Shown: piece by piece, positions 13,077 through 24,125 of the stretch
How positions within the stretch are numbered: position 1 is the stretch's first letter
How the letters are laid out: the number at the start of each line of letters is the position of its first letter
Origin: Torreya grandis
Taxonomy: Eukaryota > Streptophyta > Pinopsida > Cupressales > Taxaceae
Assembly (NCBI GenBank): GCA_037957365.1
Contig: JARHVA010000666.1
Span: 3,250,501 to 3,314,500 of the forward strand
Direction of reading: 5' to 3'
Length of the DNA stretch: 64,000 nucleotides
Position numbers and translations under genes: made by a program
The notes under the pieces: model-generated
What the model saw: the letters and a program-made list of their open reading frames with translations, nothing else
Databases searched by the model: none
What the model was told of the DNA's origin: nothing

Positions 13077-13606
13077 ATTCATATACACAAATAGAACCAT
13101 GATACAACACTAAATCTCCTCCATTAATCATAAATGAGCATACTATGTAGATTTGAAACCAGCAAGAATGTAAGGCTAAGAAATCTCGGATGCCTGAGTT
13201 CTATAAATAACTGTATGACGAATTCCGAGTATGAAAACAGTTACAAAGATGGTTCAATCCCTAAGGGTTCATCTTTTGTAACTGTCATGGTTGACAGTTG
13301 ATCTTGACTGCTTGCATGACTCAAAGATTTGATGTTGAGTGATTCATATACACAAATAGAACCATGATACAATATTAAATCTCCTCCATTAATCATAAAT
13401 GAGCATACTATGTAGATTTGAAACCTGCAAGAATGTGAGGCTAAGAAATCTCATATGCCTGAGTTCTATGAATAACTGTATGACGAATCCACCATACTTA
13501 AACAGTTACAAAGATGGTTCAATTCCTAAGGGTTCATCTTTCGTAACTGTCATGGTTCACAGATGATCTTGACTGCTTGCATGACTCAAAGACTTGATGT
13601 TAAGTG
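13077..13606 (+). repeat. Two tandem copies of a 265-bp repeat, plus a diverged third
   Basis: Copy 1 runs 13077-13341 and copy 2 starts at 13342 with the same ATTCATATACACAA. They match almost throughout, differing by scattered substitutions and a small block near 13220/13485. A third, clearly older copy can be followed in 13834-14150 (CCATTAATCATAAATG, GAGGCTGAGAAACCTCA and GTTACAAAGA-type segments in the same order). No reading frame runs through the unit. It looks like a short tandem satellite or internally duplicated LTR. Confidence 0.85.
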
Positions 13607-14241
13607 CGTGCAGTCTTCCTTGTCTACACTCAGATCACTTCTATTCTGAGTAGGGACACTATCCTTTTATCATTGTTCAAGATTGGGCCATTTGCACACA
13701 TTGCTTCCAGACATCCTTTGAGGCAGGGGCAGAAAAAGAATACCTGCCATACTCTTGTTCAATATAAAATAGCACAGAAGAAAACTCCAAATCTGACAGA
13801 TTTTCTGAGTTATATCATGAAAAGAAATGTGCAGAATATTAAACACAACAAAGATTCACACAAACATAAACAACATAATGATATAGCATTAAAGATCTTC
13901 CATTAATCATAAATGGGTACAATACAAGGGTTTACAATCAGGAAGGATGTGAGGCTGAGAAACCTCATACATGTTATTTGTGAGAAGAACTATATGGTTA
14001 ATCCCATGTGATAGATCTTAGACAGGACTTTTGGACCCCAATGAGAATTTAGAATACATTTGTATACAATTAGATCCTAGAACAATTACAAAGACGGTTC
14101 AATCCTAATAGTTCATACTCAGTAACTCTCGTGGGTGACAGTTGATCTTCCCAGTTCGCAAACACATAAGTTGATGGTTCAACTACCTAGTTTGCAGGCG
14201 TGTAACCTGATATTACAATGTGTGGGTGCACTAATGCAGAA

Positions 14242-14541
14242 TGTACATATCAAGGTATGCTTGTTCTTCCAGACATAGTTTCGTGATGATCATACTTCAT
14301 CCTAGACCTTTGAGTTTTAACTACTAACTTGTGGAGTTTGAGTGGAAGCACTAACATACCCAAGGTTCTCATATTTTGTCATTTTAACTACTTAATGAGG
14401 TGTACATATCAAGGTATGCTTGTTCTTCCAGACATAGTTTCGTGATGATCATACTTCATCCTAGACCTTTGAGTTTTAACTACTAACTTGTGGAGTTTGA
14501 GTGGAAGCACTAACATACCCAAGGTTCTCATATTTTGTCAT
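14242..14541 (+). repeat. Perfect 141-bp direct duplication
   Basis: Positions 14242-14382 and 14401-14541 are identical base for base by eye, separated by 18 bp. The surrounding repeats are visibly diverged, so this is a recent local event such as slippage or unequal exchange. Confidence 0.93.
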
Positions 14542-16240
14542 CTTGTGCAGGTAACTTGGTGAGACAATCCATAACAAGCGATAACATGGAGCATGTAATT
14601 CAAAAAACAACACAAGTAAATCCCACCGTACATGCTCCTCGCAAATGTGCTTGCAAGATTAAAAGGAACACCCAACAAGCTTCACAACCCACAAAGAGCA
14701 ACATCTAATATGAAACAAAGGTAGAGTCCACATCCAAAACAAGGGCCACTGCTTTATTAAAATATCCCATTATGAGATTGTCATTCAAGTAACTGTTATC
14801 ACTCTGGAGTGCACCCTGCTTCAAGATGTGCAAACACCCTCACTCCAGTTGATACAATTGGAACTTCTCAGAGTGTGGGTGACTCTTTGATGAGAAGAAC
14901 CTCTAAAGAGCGCTGGTTCCCTTTAGATTTTTTTCAATAAATTTGACTACTGTAATTTTTGGATGGAAAAGGGGAAGGGAAACTTAAAAGAAATCCTGTC
15001 TAATGGGGCGATGCACCTGAATTGTTCAAATCCTCTGAAGTTACTGAAATCAATGCACACATAATCAAATGAAATCTATAATTTTGTCCTTAAGCAAAAA
15101 TATTTCAGATGAAGGGTTGAAAACCTCTTCAAATGACCTGCAAAAGGTTGAGATAGAGAAAGATAGGTGAGGAAGGGACCTGCAAAAAGAGAAAAATCTC
15201 ACTTATAGGCTAATGCACAATCAAATACACACCATTCTTCTTTCCAAAACTCAAATTCAAAACAAAAATTCTTTATTGATCACTAGTCCAACTTACAATT
15301 TCTTTCTTCCAACTTCAAGGCCCCTTCTAAATGGCTTGATTAAGCCAATAAATAAGCTTTTCCAAAACCGGAAATAGCCTTAAGTGTAGTTCTAAAAGGG
15401 GAAAGGGTTAGTCTTGGTTAATTAACTCAAGACTTAACACCTTTTACAATGTTTTTTATATTCAATAAAATCTTGTCCTTTACAAAATTTGCATGCCTCT
15501 CCAAACTTTGGCGTAGAAGTATCACAGTGAGGCCAAGTTTGAAAAGTTAATTTTTAAAATAAACAATACACTCTCCAAAAATCTTCAAACATGCATGAAT
15601 CCAAGGTGGCATAGAAGTGTGGATGGTGGGCCACTGAAAGTCGAACTTCTCCTTTGCATGGAATACTACGCCAAATCTCTAAATAAAGAACTCCATTTGA
15701 TTTGTTTGAACGCTGAGTTGGAAGAAGATTATTCCCCTTTGCATGGAAAACAAGGAAGATGTGTAACAAGCTTGTATAGTCAACTCCAACTCAAGATCAG
15801 TCAACCTCCAATGATCTCCACTCGCATGCAAAGTTATACCACATCATAGATGGAGATCACCACTTGAACTCCCTGAAGTGTTGAAAACTTTGGATTGCAT
15901 GAAAACTAAGGAGAAGCGTGATTTCGGTCAAACAATCAACTGAAACTTTGACCAGTCCACTGTAAATAGCCCTTGCTTGCATGGACAAGGATCTCGCTGA
16001 GTGAGAGACACATTCAGATTGAATCTTGTTATTTCTCAGCCTTTTGTTCTTAGTTTCTTCGCTTCTATGCATGCATTTTTCACGGCCTTATCTGTTATGG
16101 CTTTTCCTGTACTTGTCTATTTCTCTTGGACTTTTTTCCACAAGAATTGCATTTCCTTTATACTTTTCTCGGGATTTTTCCTTGGCTATTTTCCTTTCCG
16201 ATGTTGAATCGGGCATTTGTTCTAGCATTTGTTTAGTCAA
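14542..16240. other. Noncoding region, nothing recognised
   Basis: There are no protein domains or primer sites. The phrase TTGCATGGA recurs near 15655, 15740 and 15977, which suggests an old internally repetitive LTR, but no element can be outlined. Confidence 0.4.
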
Positions 16241-16255
16241 TTTCCCGCAGACAAA

Positions 16256-16930
16256 AAATCCGAATGAATTGTCCCATTCGGATTTCCACTTTCCCGCAGA
16301 CATTTTTGTGTAAGACTTTTCCTTTTGAGCTCTCTCCCTTTTCCAAAGGAATTCCTTCAGACTTTTTGTTCGCAACCATTTTCCCTGTTCATTTCCTTGT
16401 TCCTTCGGACAAAAAGTCCGAAGGAATTGTCTTCTCTTCTGCCCATTTGTAAATGACCTACCCTTTGGAAATCTTGTAGATGAACTTTCCCGAAGGGCAC
16501 ATACCCTTCGGGATTTTTGTAATGTCCCTTGAAATCATGAAGTGAACCTTCCCGAAGGGCAGGTACCCTTCGAGATTCTTACCAATGATCTTTTCGAAGG
16601 GTACATACCCTTCGGGTTTTCTGTAAGTGTACTTTCCCAAAAGGTAGGTACCCTTCAGGGTTTTTTGGAACTACCCCTCAAAATTTTGTAATGGCCCTTT
16701 TTTCCTTCGGACTTTTTTGAACTTGTCCTTTGGGACTTCTATCTTGAGCTAAACTGAAGGGTAGGTACCCTTCGGGATTTTTGTAATGATCCTTCTCAAA
16801 GGGCAAATACCCTTCAGGTTTCTTGAAAAGTCCTTTTCCCTTCTCTAAACTGCCCATTATAATTCTTTTGGACTTCTTATAAAGTCCTTTTAAATTTCTT
16901 TTCCCTCAGACAAAAAGTCCGAGGAAATTG
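16256..16930. repeat. Array of about nine small hairpins (GAAGGG..CCCTTC family)
   Basis: Successive short inverted repeats: 16256-16266/16275-16285 (11 bp, 8-nt loop), 16400-16410/16416-16426 (11 bp, loop AAAAA), 16489-16497/16504-16512 (9 bp), 16553-16559/16566-16572, 16595-16603/16606-16614 (9 bp, 2-nt centre), a degenerate one at 16636-16660, 16756-16763/16766-16773 (8 bp), a degenerate one near 16795-16820, and a near match at 16905-16925. The core is CGAAGGGTA..TACCCTTCG. Between hairpins lie T-rich spacers often containing TTTTTGTAATG. Spacing is 40-120 bp. No gene overlaps. The minus strand can be read as a short open frame with a loosely repeated Gly-Tyr-Pro-Phe phrase, probably a by-product of the repeat. 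Confidence 0.88.
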
Positions 16931-17560
16931 TTTCCACACTTAGCCCGAAAGAATTCTGAGAAAGACAACACTTGGGAAAGAAAACACTTGATGTAAAGTC
17001 CAAGAAAACAATCATGTACTCCTGCCTCTAAGTGAAATGTAGGTGTCTTGCCCTTGCACGGACTGTAGATTGTCAATGACCCCAAAGAAAGCTCAAAGGC
17101 AGATTTGATCATCGTTCGTCTTCATGATTACTTGATCAGTCCGTTGGCAAACATTAACCATATGAAAAACCTCACTGTCACCTTAAACTTCATCTCCATG
17201 TTTGTATTCTCCTCGTGATCATAAGCACTTGTCGCTAAATCTTGATAAAGACCTTTCTTACTTGATTGTGTAACATTGCTGTAGGTCCTCATCATGACTG
17301 TATTTGATACTTTGACTGTCTACATATCCCTTTGTTCATGCCTTTAGACTATAATTCATCAGTTTGACCAGCTATATAGGGAATTTGACCGTCCTGGGAA
17401 AAGTTTCGAATAGTACAGGTAGTAATTTGGCCTGTCATAACAGTAGCAAACTGTGAAGTTATTAAAATGAATATTATTAAATTCAAGGAATCAAGTTCAA
17501 TACAAAGAAAAAATGATCTGAGTCACACAAATTTTTAGGGGCCACTAGTGCTCCGAAAAG
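16931..17560. other. Noncoding region, nothing recognised
   Basis: Neither strand shows a domain-bearing frame or clear repeat in this interval. Confidence 0.4.
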
Positions 17561-17569
17561 AATTGGCAA

Positions 17570-17900
17570 TTAAATCTTGAGGCTTCACAATGCAGGTGTC
17601 ATAAAAACCATATGCAGCCTTTCCGGTAAAGAGGAAACAGTTGGCCATTTCTTCTGGACATGCATGTTTGCCATCAACTTTTGGGCCTAGTTACGAAATG
17701 AATTTAATTATCTTTATTATTGATCCCCTTTCTTTGCAAGGCCGTCTCTTGGTGGCATGTGGATGGTCAAAAATAGTTGCAAAAAAATACACCATATAAT
17801 TTGGTTGATAGCTATTGGTTTCCTGATGAAGACAAGATGCAAGGCAACTTTTCAAAAGGGCTGCTCTCTTGTCAGTTTAAAAGAGTTGAGACTCTTAAAG
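17570..17900 (+). pseudogene. LINE relic: zinc-binding segment after reverse transcriptase
   Basis: In one frame, 17613-17687 reads C-S-L-S-G-K-E-E-T-V-G-H-F-F-W-T-C followed by an aromatic-rich stretch and TAG. This matches the zf-RVT pattern C-x-x-C..EET..H-x-F-x-x-C..W found after reverse transcriptase in plant non-LTR retrotransposons; the second Cys is Ser here. After a frameshift the open frame from 17757 continues in the style of the usual tail (KKIHHIIWLIAIGFLMKTR). Nothing of the endonuclease or polymerase is present, so this is a short fragment, as expected for 5'-truncated LINE copies. Confidence 0.6.
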
Positions 17901-18012
17901 CAGGAGTTGGATTTGACCATGGAGGCCAAATTTGAGCGGTTTCCTAAGGAAGTTGTGTTTTTGCCTCCTGGACCACAGGCTCAGATGTTAGTGTTCCTAG
18001 CATTTTAGCGAT

Positions 18013-18082
18013 ATTTTTTCTTGTATCCCTATTGTTAAGCTGATGAAATTTTTTCTTGTATCCATATTGTTAAGCTGATGTA
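18013..18082 (+). repeat. 35-bp tandem duplication
   Basis: Two adjacent 35-bp units, 18013-18047 and 18048-18082, differ at only a couple of positions. The unit starts ATTTTTTCTTGTATCC. Confidence 0.85.
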
Positions 18083-18135
18083 ATTTTCTCATCCTCAAAA
18101 GCAATATAAGCTGCACTTCTTCAAACAATAAAATA

Positions 18136-18381
18136 TTGAAGTGGCACAATTTGTTCTGCAAAACTGAAGCATTGTTTGATGAAATACTCAATAAAGAGGG
18201 AAACAAATTGAAAGCTCTTGTTGTCTTATTGGAAGAAATGAACTCTACATCGACCAAAAACTATGGTCTACAAAGTGGCATGGAGGATAGAGAAGGGTTC
18301 GAGGTTAGAAATCTAGATGACGAAGCTTCTATTTGTTCAACTATGATTCTGCCCATGAGACATCAACATCTCATTTTCTAA
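18136..18381 (+). other. Open frame of 81 codons, unrecognised
   Basis: It has a plausible amino acid composition (helical, Leu/Glu/Lys-rich with Asn/Thr) but no motif I recognise and no support from splice sites or neighbours. It follows the LINE relic at 230 bp. It may be a fragment of a captured or host exon, or chance. Confidence 0.2.
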
Positions 18382-18399
18382 AGTGCTTACAGTATCCAA

Positions 18400-19150
18400 T
18401 TGTAATAGACTCCATCCACAAAACTCAAAACAATGCATCATGACCTTTATACCACAAATCTTGACAAATGCCACAATGCTAGTAACATTACAAAGAACAT
18501 ATTACAACTTACCATCAACAAATTGTAAAAAATCAGCATCCCATTAAATCATCAATTTCAATGCATTACAAGTGCATAGCATGAGCTAATAGACCCATAT
18601 GAAAGGCACAAAGGGTATTGTAACTTCTCTAAGAAAGCATATGAATTTTTCTGGTTCAAAATTCAAATCCTAGAATAATGTTGGACCTCACTTCCACAAT
18701 ATTGAATCATGGATACAGCCAGCAAAATCCTTTAGACAATGACAGTGAAACATCTCAATCATGATAGACCAAATAAAAATGAGATTACTAGTCCAGTAGA
18801 TTCTTTTCAAAAATACCTTTTTTATTTTTCACAAGGCTGACAAAGAATTCAAATCAAACAAAATTGTACTACATCTAGACTTTCAGAAACTCTGTACTCT
18901 ACTTAGCAAGAGATCTTACCCCTAGGACTTGATTGGATTGTGGTCTTTGACTATCTGGTCGTGCACAAAAGTTGCGGTATTCCTCAATATTCTTTATTGC
19001 ATAGGAAGCCACCTATAAATGTCAGCAACAAAATAATCACATATTTTCTTCATTTACAAATATCTAGAAAGTAAGAATAGGATTTAGAGTTATAATTTCC
19101 TCATACGCCTCCCACATTTATGTTTTACGCAATATTTGATACCAAAAAAT
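18400..19150. other. Noncoding region, nothing recognised
   Basis: AT-rich sequence with no domain-bearing frame or repeat visible. Confidence 0.4.
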
Positions 19151-20262
19151 ATTGATACAAAGAAAACTAAGACAATAATTGTTTTATATTGTCGTATGTT
19201 TGCATGATAGTTGTGTTTCGACTATTGCATGTTTGTGTGGTAGTTATAGTTCGACTGTTGCATGTTTTTGCGATGGTAATGTGTTTGAATATTGAATGTA
19301 TTGCATGATGGTTATGATTGAGGGTGACTGACTTCTTTCATCTTTAAATAGTTTTTCCTTTGACAAATTAGGCAAAAGTCAAATAAATATTGCATGGTGT
19401 TCTCTTTACATGATCACTAGCCAAACATTGTGTACTTCAAAATGACAATGACATGGGAGCAGATATAACACCATAAATTTGTACCACCTATGAGACCTAG
19501 TCAAAAAAGAAAATGTGAAGATATTCATGTGCCCCTGAGGTGATGATGGTTTGAATACACATTTAGCCACATCAAATCACAGCAAAGATGCCAAAGAGGC
19601 AACCAATATTTGACCATTACATGACCCAAAAATGAAAGCAAGTCTTACTCTAATTTCATGTGCACATACCCATGTTTCTAATGTCAACTAAAAATACCCA
19701 TTTTTACCTTGAACTATATCTAGGAAGTCTAGGTAAGACTTGAAAGATTAAGAGAGCAATCGAGACGTCAATTCCCCTCAATTATGCTTGTTTTAGCATG
19801 CCAGGACCCTTTGGACACCCATATGACCAAGCAGGATGCTTAATGTCCCCATTTGGACCCAAATTTGCATTAAATTTATGCCCAAAGTTTACGATAAACC
19901 AAAAGGATGAGTCTAAGCTTGCATTAGTGTGTCCTTTCGATCAGATATAAAATTTTCCTTGATTTTAGTGCAAAACTCAGAATTGAGCCAGGCCATTGGG
20001 TTGTACATTGAACTGTTCATGAGAGAGAGAAAGTTTGCAAAATCGATGATATTCAATGGGGAAGAAGGCCAATAGGCTGCACTCAACTTAACTGGACTAA
20101 TTCATGCAAGTAGCCCACACCATTAGATCTGAGATTGGTCCAGTAAACTAATGTGATAATTGTTCTGCACCATTTACTTACATCACAATCTCCAAAGGAT
20201 CCCTAGCTCTACTTAGTGTTCCCTACCAACCTTCTACCATAAAAGGAGGTGAGGATACACAC
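19150..20262 (+). repeat. Long repeat, copy alpha
   Basis: Order of parts: a short tandem stretch built on GCATG..AGTTAT..ACTATT (19195-19320), a block with TTTGTACCACCTATGAG (near 19477) and TTGACCATTACATG, then a block starting CACCCATATGACC (near 19817) and ending CAACCTTCTACCATAAAAGGAG near 20250. All three parts recur in the same order and orientation in copy beta. It encodes nothing recognisable. The ATAAAAGGAGG string near its right end resembles a TATA box, so the unit could be an LTR. Confidence 0.75.
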
Positions 20263-21032
20263 TACACAGTGAATGTTTGCATGAAAGTTATGGGTTTTAC
20301 TGTTGCATGTTTCCATGATAGTTATGGTTTCAACTATTGCAACTACAGTGTGATGGTTATGATTAACATGATTGATTTCTTCCATTTGTAGATAGTTTTG
20401 CATTTTGACAGATTAGACTAAAATTGTAAGCTTATGCAGAGTGTTCTCTCTACATAATTACTAGGTGCACAAGATTTACTTTTGAATGATAGTGGCATGG
20501 AGGAAAATGTAACACATCAAATTTGTACCACCTATGAGGCCTAGCCAAAATATGATATTAAGACCATGTTGTGTAGCTAATCATATTTCCTTGAGGTGAT
20601 GACGGTTTGAATACGCATTTAGCCACATCTAATCATGGTAAATATGCCCAAGAGGCAATCATTATTTGACCATTACATGTCCAATGATGAAAGCAAGTCC
20701 TACTCCCATGTCATGTGCATGTATCTGTTCACCCTTCAAGTCACCATGACCTTGAACTCTTCTAACACGATGGGCACGCACACAAGGTGCCATGCAAGGA
20801 CAAAAACCACCCCCAAACTCAGCTCAGTGCTTCATGGAGCATGGCTCTTCAAGGTTCACAGGGAGTTCACAAGGAGGCTAGATTAAAAGGAATCAAGATT
20901 CCATGCTTTGTAAGGTTTTGGCCTTCACAAGGATCCATGCCCAAGGACAAATGCTCAAAGACAAGGGCACGAGGGAGCGTGTGCATCCAAAATGGAGTTG
21001 GAACCGTCGTGCAAGTACTCAGTAAACGCAGC

Positions 21033-21147
21033 CGAGTGCCCTTTCGCACCTAGTGCCTGTTCTGGCCCAATTTTGTTCGCGCCCAGTGCTCATTCGAGTC
21101 CAATGCCCATTCGTGCCACGCCCAATGCCCGTTCAATCCCAGTACCT
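21033..21147 (+). repeat. 17-bp minisatellite, first block
   Basis: About six imperfect units of consensus CGNGCCCARTGCYCRTT in a GC-rich island of otherwise AT-rich DNA. One unit is longer by 5 nt. The same repeat returns at 22271-22340. Confidence 0.8.
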
Positions 21148-21179
21148 GAAAGTGAAAGCCCCCTGGATGGATAATTAAG

Positions 21180-22140
21180 GAGTAAATTGTCAGGTGTCAG
21201 ACCCCATCGATAAGGACAAATCTGATATGATTCGCAAAATCATGAGTGATCAGCTCCAACTGTCATAATGATTGGACCAACGGCTAATAAGACAAAAAGG
21301 CATGGCCGAGGAACGAATCCCAATGTAGATCTCGGCCACCCTCTAATATGAGCATTCAATTCAGTTAATCCTGTGAGCATGAGGACCTCCAGCAAATAGC
21401 ACCCAAGGAATCCCTCTAGCTACCTCCACACCCTGATTGCAATCGAAATTGAATAAGCATGGGATCCGACTTCTATTTAATCTTCTCATCTATATTTCTC
21501 CAATGTAAAAAATGACCCATGGGCTTCCCATTTCTATAAAAGCCTGGTCTTTCATTGTATAAGGGTCGACATTTTTATGCACAACAAATGCTGCTAAGAT
21601 TAGTCCTCCATGAGCCATTTGCTACCTGAACCCAATGACTAATGAAAAGACTGAGTTTGCCTCTCCATTATTCTTGCATTCTGTGTGTATTTTAATGATT
21701 GTTGATCTTTGTTTGTGGACATATTTTCCCTTGCATTGTTGTCCATCCATTCGCACTCGTGTAGAACTTGGCTCTCTCTTGCAGGTTGTATTTTGTGCTA
21801 ACCCGGGTCTACGTGTGCCCTATTTATGGATTGTTTGTCATCCCCACGATGTTGTATTGCATTCCTGCGCTTCCATGCAAAATACTTATGCAGGTAGTGT
21901 CCATTTTGGGGATTGTGTAATAGTTTCTCATTTTTTGCAGTTGCTTCGTGTTCTTTAAGGTTGTAGGAGTGCTCACTCAATTCTTAGTGCATCACCACTT
22001 TTCCTTTCAACAAACCCCTCACCCTCTCTTTCCCTTTTCCTTTGTCGATATTAGGTTTAGCATTAGTAGTAAATTTCCTTTCTGCTCTTTGTAGGTCAGT
22101 GTACTCCTAAACCAGATGCACTTAGATTAGAAGGAAGTTG
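21180..22140 (+). mobile_element. LTR-like segment between the two minisatellite blocks
   Basis: It starts near TGTCAGACCCC (21195) and has a good TATA box, TATAAAAG, at 21535-21542, followed by T-rich U5-like sequence, but no coding. It separates two minisatellite blocks of repeat beta, which would fit a solo LTR or truncated element inserted there. I could not find a matching target duplication or a clean CA end, so the boundaries are approximate. Confidence 0.35.
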
Positions 22141-22270
22141 ACCTTTTTCGGAGGTTCGACCCAAGGAGTACAAGAGTCCCACACCTTGGGGGATGATCCA
22201 ATTGTTGCACCAAAACCCCAAACTATTCACAAGCACAGGATTTTTGAACACACGCACACAAGTGCATGTT

Positions 22271-22340
22271 CACGCCCAGTTCCCATTCCTACCCAATGCC
22301 TGTTCGAGCCCAGTGCTCGTTTGTGCCCAGTGCCTATGCC
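22271..22340 (+). repeat. 17-bp minisatellite, second block
   Basis: Four imperfect units of the same CGNGCCCARTGCYCRTT type as at 21033-21147, flanking the LTR-like segment on its other side. Confidence 0.75.
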
Positions 22341-22810
22341 AAGCTCCAAACACTTCTGCGCCACATATTATCCTTGACACCCATATGACCAGTTACAATG
22401 CTTAATGCCCCCATATGGACCCAATTTTACATTAAAATAATGTCCAAACTTTATGACGAAAGGGACAAGTCTAAGCATGTGTTTTTGTCCTCTCCATCAG
22501 ACATAAATTTTGCCTTGGTTTAAGTGCCCAAGAATCAATCCATTTGAGTTGTACATTGTATTGTTCATGAGAGATTAGAAGTTTGCATTTTTGGTGGCAT
22601 TTTCAATAGGGAAGAAGGACAACAGGTTGCACTTGACTAATTCATGCAAGTATTCCATGTCATTAGATCTAAGATTGGTCCAATGAATTTTGAGATGATT
22701 GATCTGCACCATTGATTTAATTTCAACCTTCAATTGATCCCTTGCTCATCCATGTGTTCGACACCAACCTTCTACTATATGAGAGGATACACTCTGCACA
22801 TTGCATTCCC

Positions 22811-23510
22811 TTTAGAGCAAGCACGTGCTAGTGAAGCTTTCATAGCAAGGCTCTAGCCTCGCTCAATTTGTGCATGAAAAAGTATCTCTAAGTCAGTTTT
22901 TAGCATGCATAGCTCTTGTACAAGAGGATGGCAAACTCTCAGTCCCTAAAAGACTAAGCTTCAGACCTCTTCCTTGAGTTCTCATAGAGCTCAACAAGGA
23001 CACCTCTTTCACTAGAGACAGGGTACCTTTGCCAATTGTGGGAATATTACACTGGCGATGGTGACATGCTTTGTTAGGAATAAAGCCCTGATATTGCATG
23101 TCAGATCAATGAATTATATCCTACAATGCAAGGAAATAAATGCGGAATGCAAGCTACACATAAAATAGACAAGCAAGATGACACATTACATAGAGATTAC
23201 ATGGAAACCTTGCAATGTGCAAGAAAAAACCATAGACAAAATGGCAGCTCTAGACTTCATATTAATCTCAGCATCAAACTCTCTTCTACAACAGCTCCTC
23301 CATAGCAACTCCTTCAGTGCTTCCATACAAAGCACTCAATGCTTCCACCTGAAGCATTCAGGTTGTGAACCAAGCATAATCTAGCCTATAGGATCCAACC
23401 TCCAAGCATGGATTCTCTAATAGGATTTATTACAAAGAGAGCTTCATGCTTATTAATAGTATTTATAATAAGAGAGAGAGAAGGGAGAGAGGATGAATAG
23501 TGGCACAAAC
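22811..23510. other. Noncoding region, nothing recognised
   Basis: No domain-bearing frame is seen. It may continue an unidentified LTR element. Confidence 0.4.
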
Positions 23511-23514
23511 AAAT

Positions 23515-24125
23515 TCGCCACATTCCATGTGGGGTGAACAATGATCATCAAAAGTTGTCTGTCTTCATGCGCAAGGGTCAAAAAAGTGGTCCACCCATTA
23601 TAGACAAGATCCAAGCCACTTTCATGTGGCTCCAAACATTGCCTCCCACTCCACAAGTGAGGACAAACAACAATAAACTTCTTGCTTTTATTCTCCATGT
23701 GATCACATGAGTCCAAAAGATGCTTGTAATCATCTTTTGACTCTTTCCACACATGAGAATCATGGGGTTCATTAGAAATTCAACCCACACCAACCCTTTT
23801 GTCTTTTGCACCATGTGACACCACCCATGTGACTACCAAGGACAAACCCATGTGCCTTGGTGGAGTGTTATGCCTCACTCCCATCACATGTGACCTTCAT
23901 AGTGATCTTTGTCTCCCACTTTCCCATGTGCACACATGTGTGAGTCAAAAGATTCCCGCTTTTAACCTCACCTCCTCTTTTTACCTTCAAAGATGCTCTA
24001 TGGGCCATACCACCCACCGTGGGTCATGCCAAGTCATCACCTAGCCACATCACTAACCATCCACATCACCACCAAGCCACATCACCATGAATAGTGATCA
24101 TAAATAGTGATTCATGAATAGTGAC
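23515..24125. repeat. Cluster of CACATG/CATGTG words and ATGAATAGTGA repeats
   Basis: About eleven CATGTG or CACATG hexamers fall between 23527 and 23942, including back-to-back pairs (near 23697 and 23935). A short direct repeat of the type ATGAATAGTGA(T/C) follows at 24089-24123. The cluster is far denser than in neighbouring sequence. CACATG is an E-box-like word bound by plant bHLH/MYC proteins, so this might be a regulatory part of an old LTR. That function is inference. Confidence 0.5.

Larger units (their letters stand above)
20263..22810 (+). repeat. Long repeat, copy beta, interrupted by about 1 kb
   Basis: This repeats copy alpha: the GCATG tandem stretch (20268-20360), the TTTGTACCACCTATGAG block (near 20521), and the CACCCATATGACC block (22379-22800). 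Between the second and third blocks it holds a GC-richer section with a 17-bp minisatellite and about 0.95 kb of unrelated sequence, both absent from alpha. Divergence from alpha is moderate, with indels. Confidence 0.75.

Noticed and set aside
15595..15849. 84-codon open frame as a gene
   Set aside because: No motif, and it overlaps a recurring TTGCATGGA phrase typical of LTR DNA.
16458..16640. 60-codon minus-strand frame with a repeated Gly-Tyr-Pro-Phe phrase
   Set aside because: The repetition follows from the DNA hairpin array; there is no start context or homologue that I recognise.
16256..16930. CRISPR-like array
   Set aside because: Units are palindromic and diverged, spacers are not uniform, and the setting is a plant nuclear genome.
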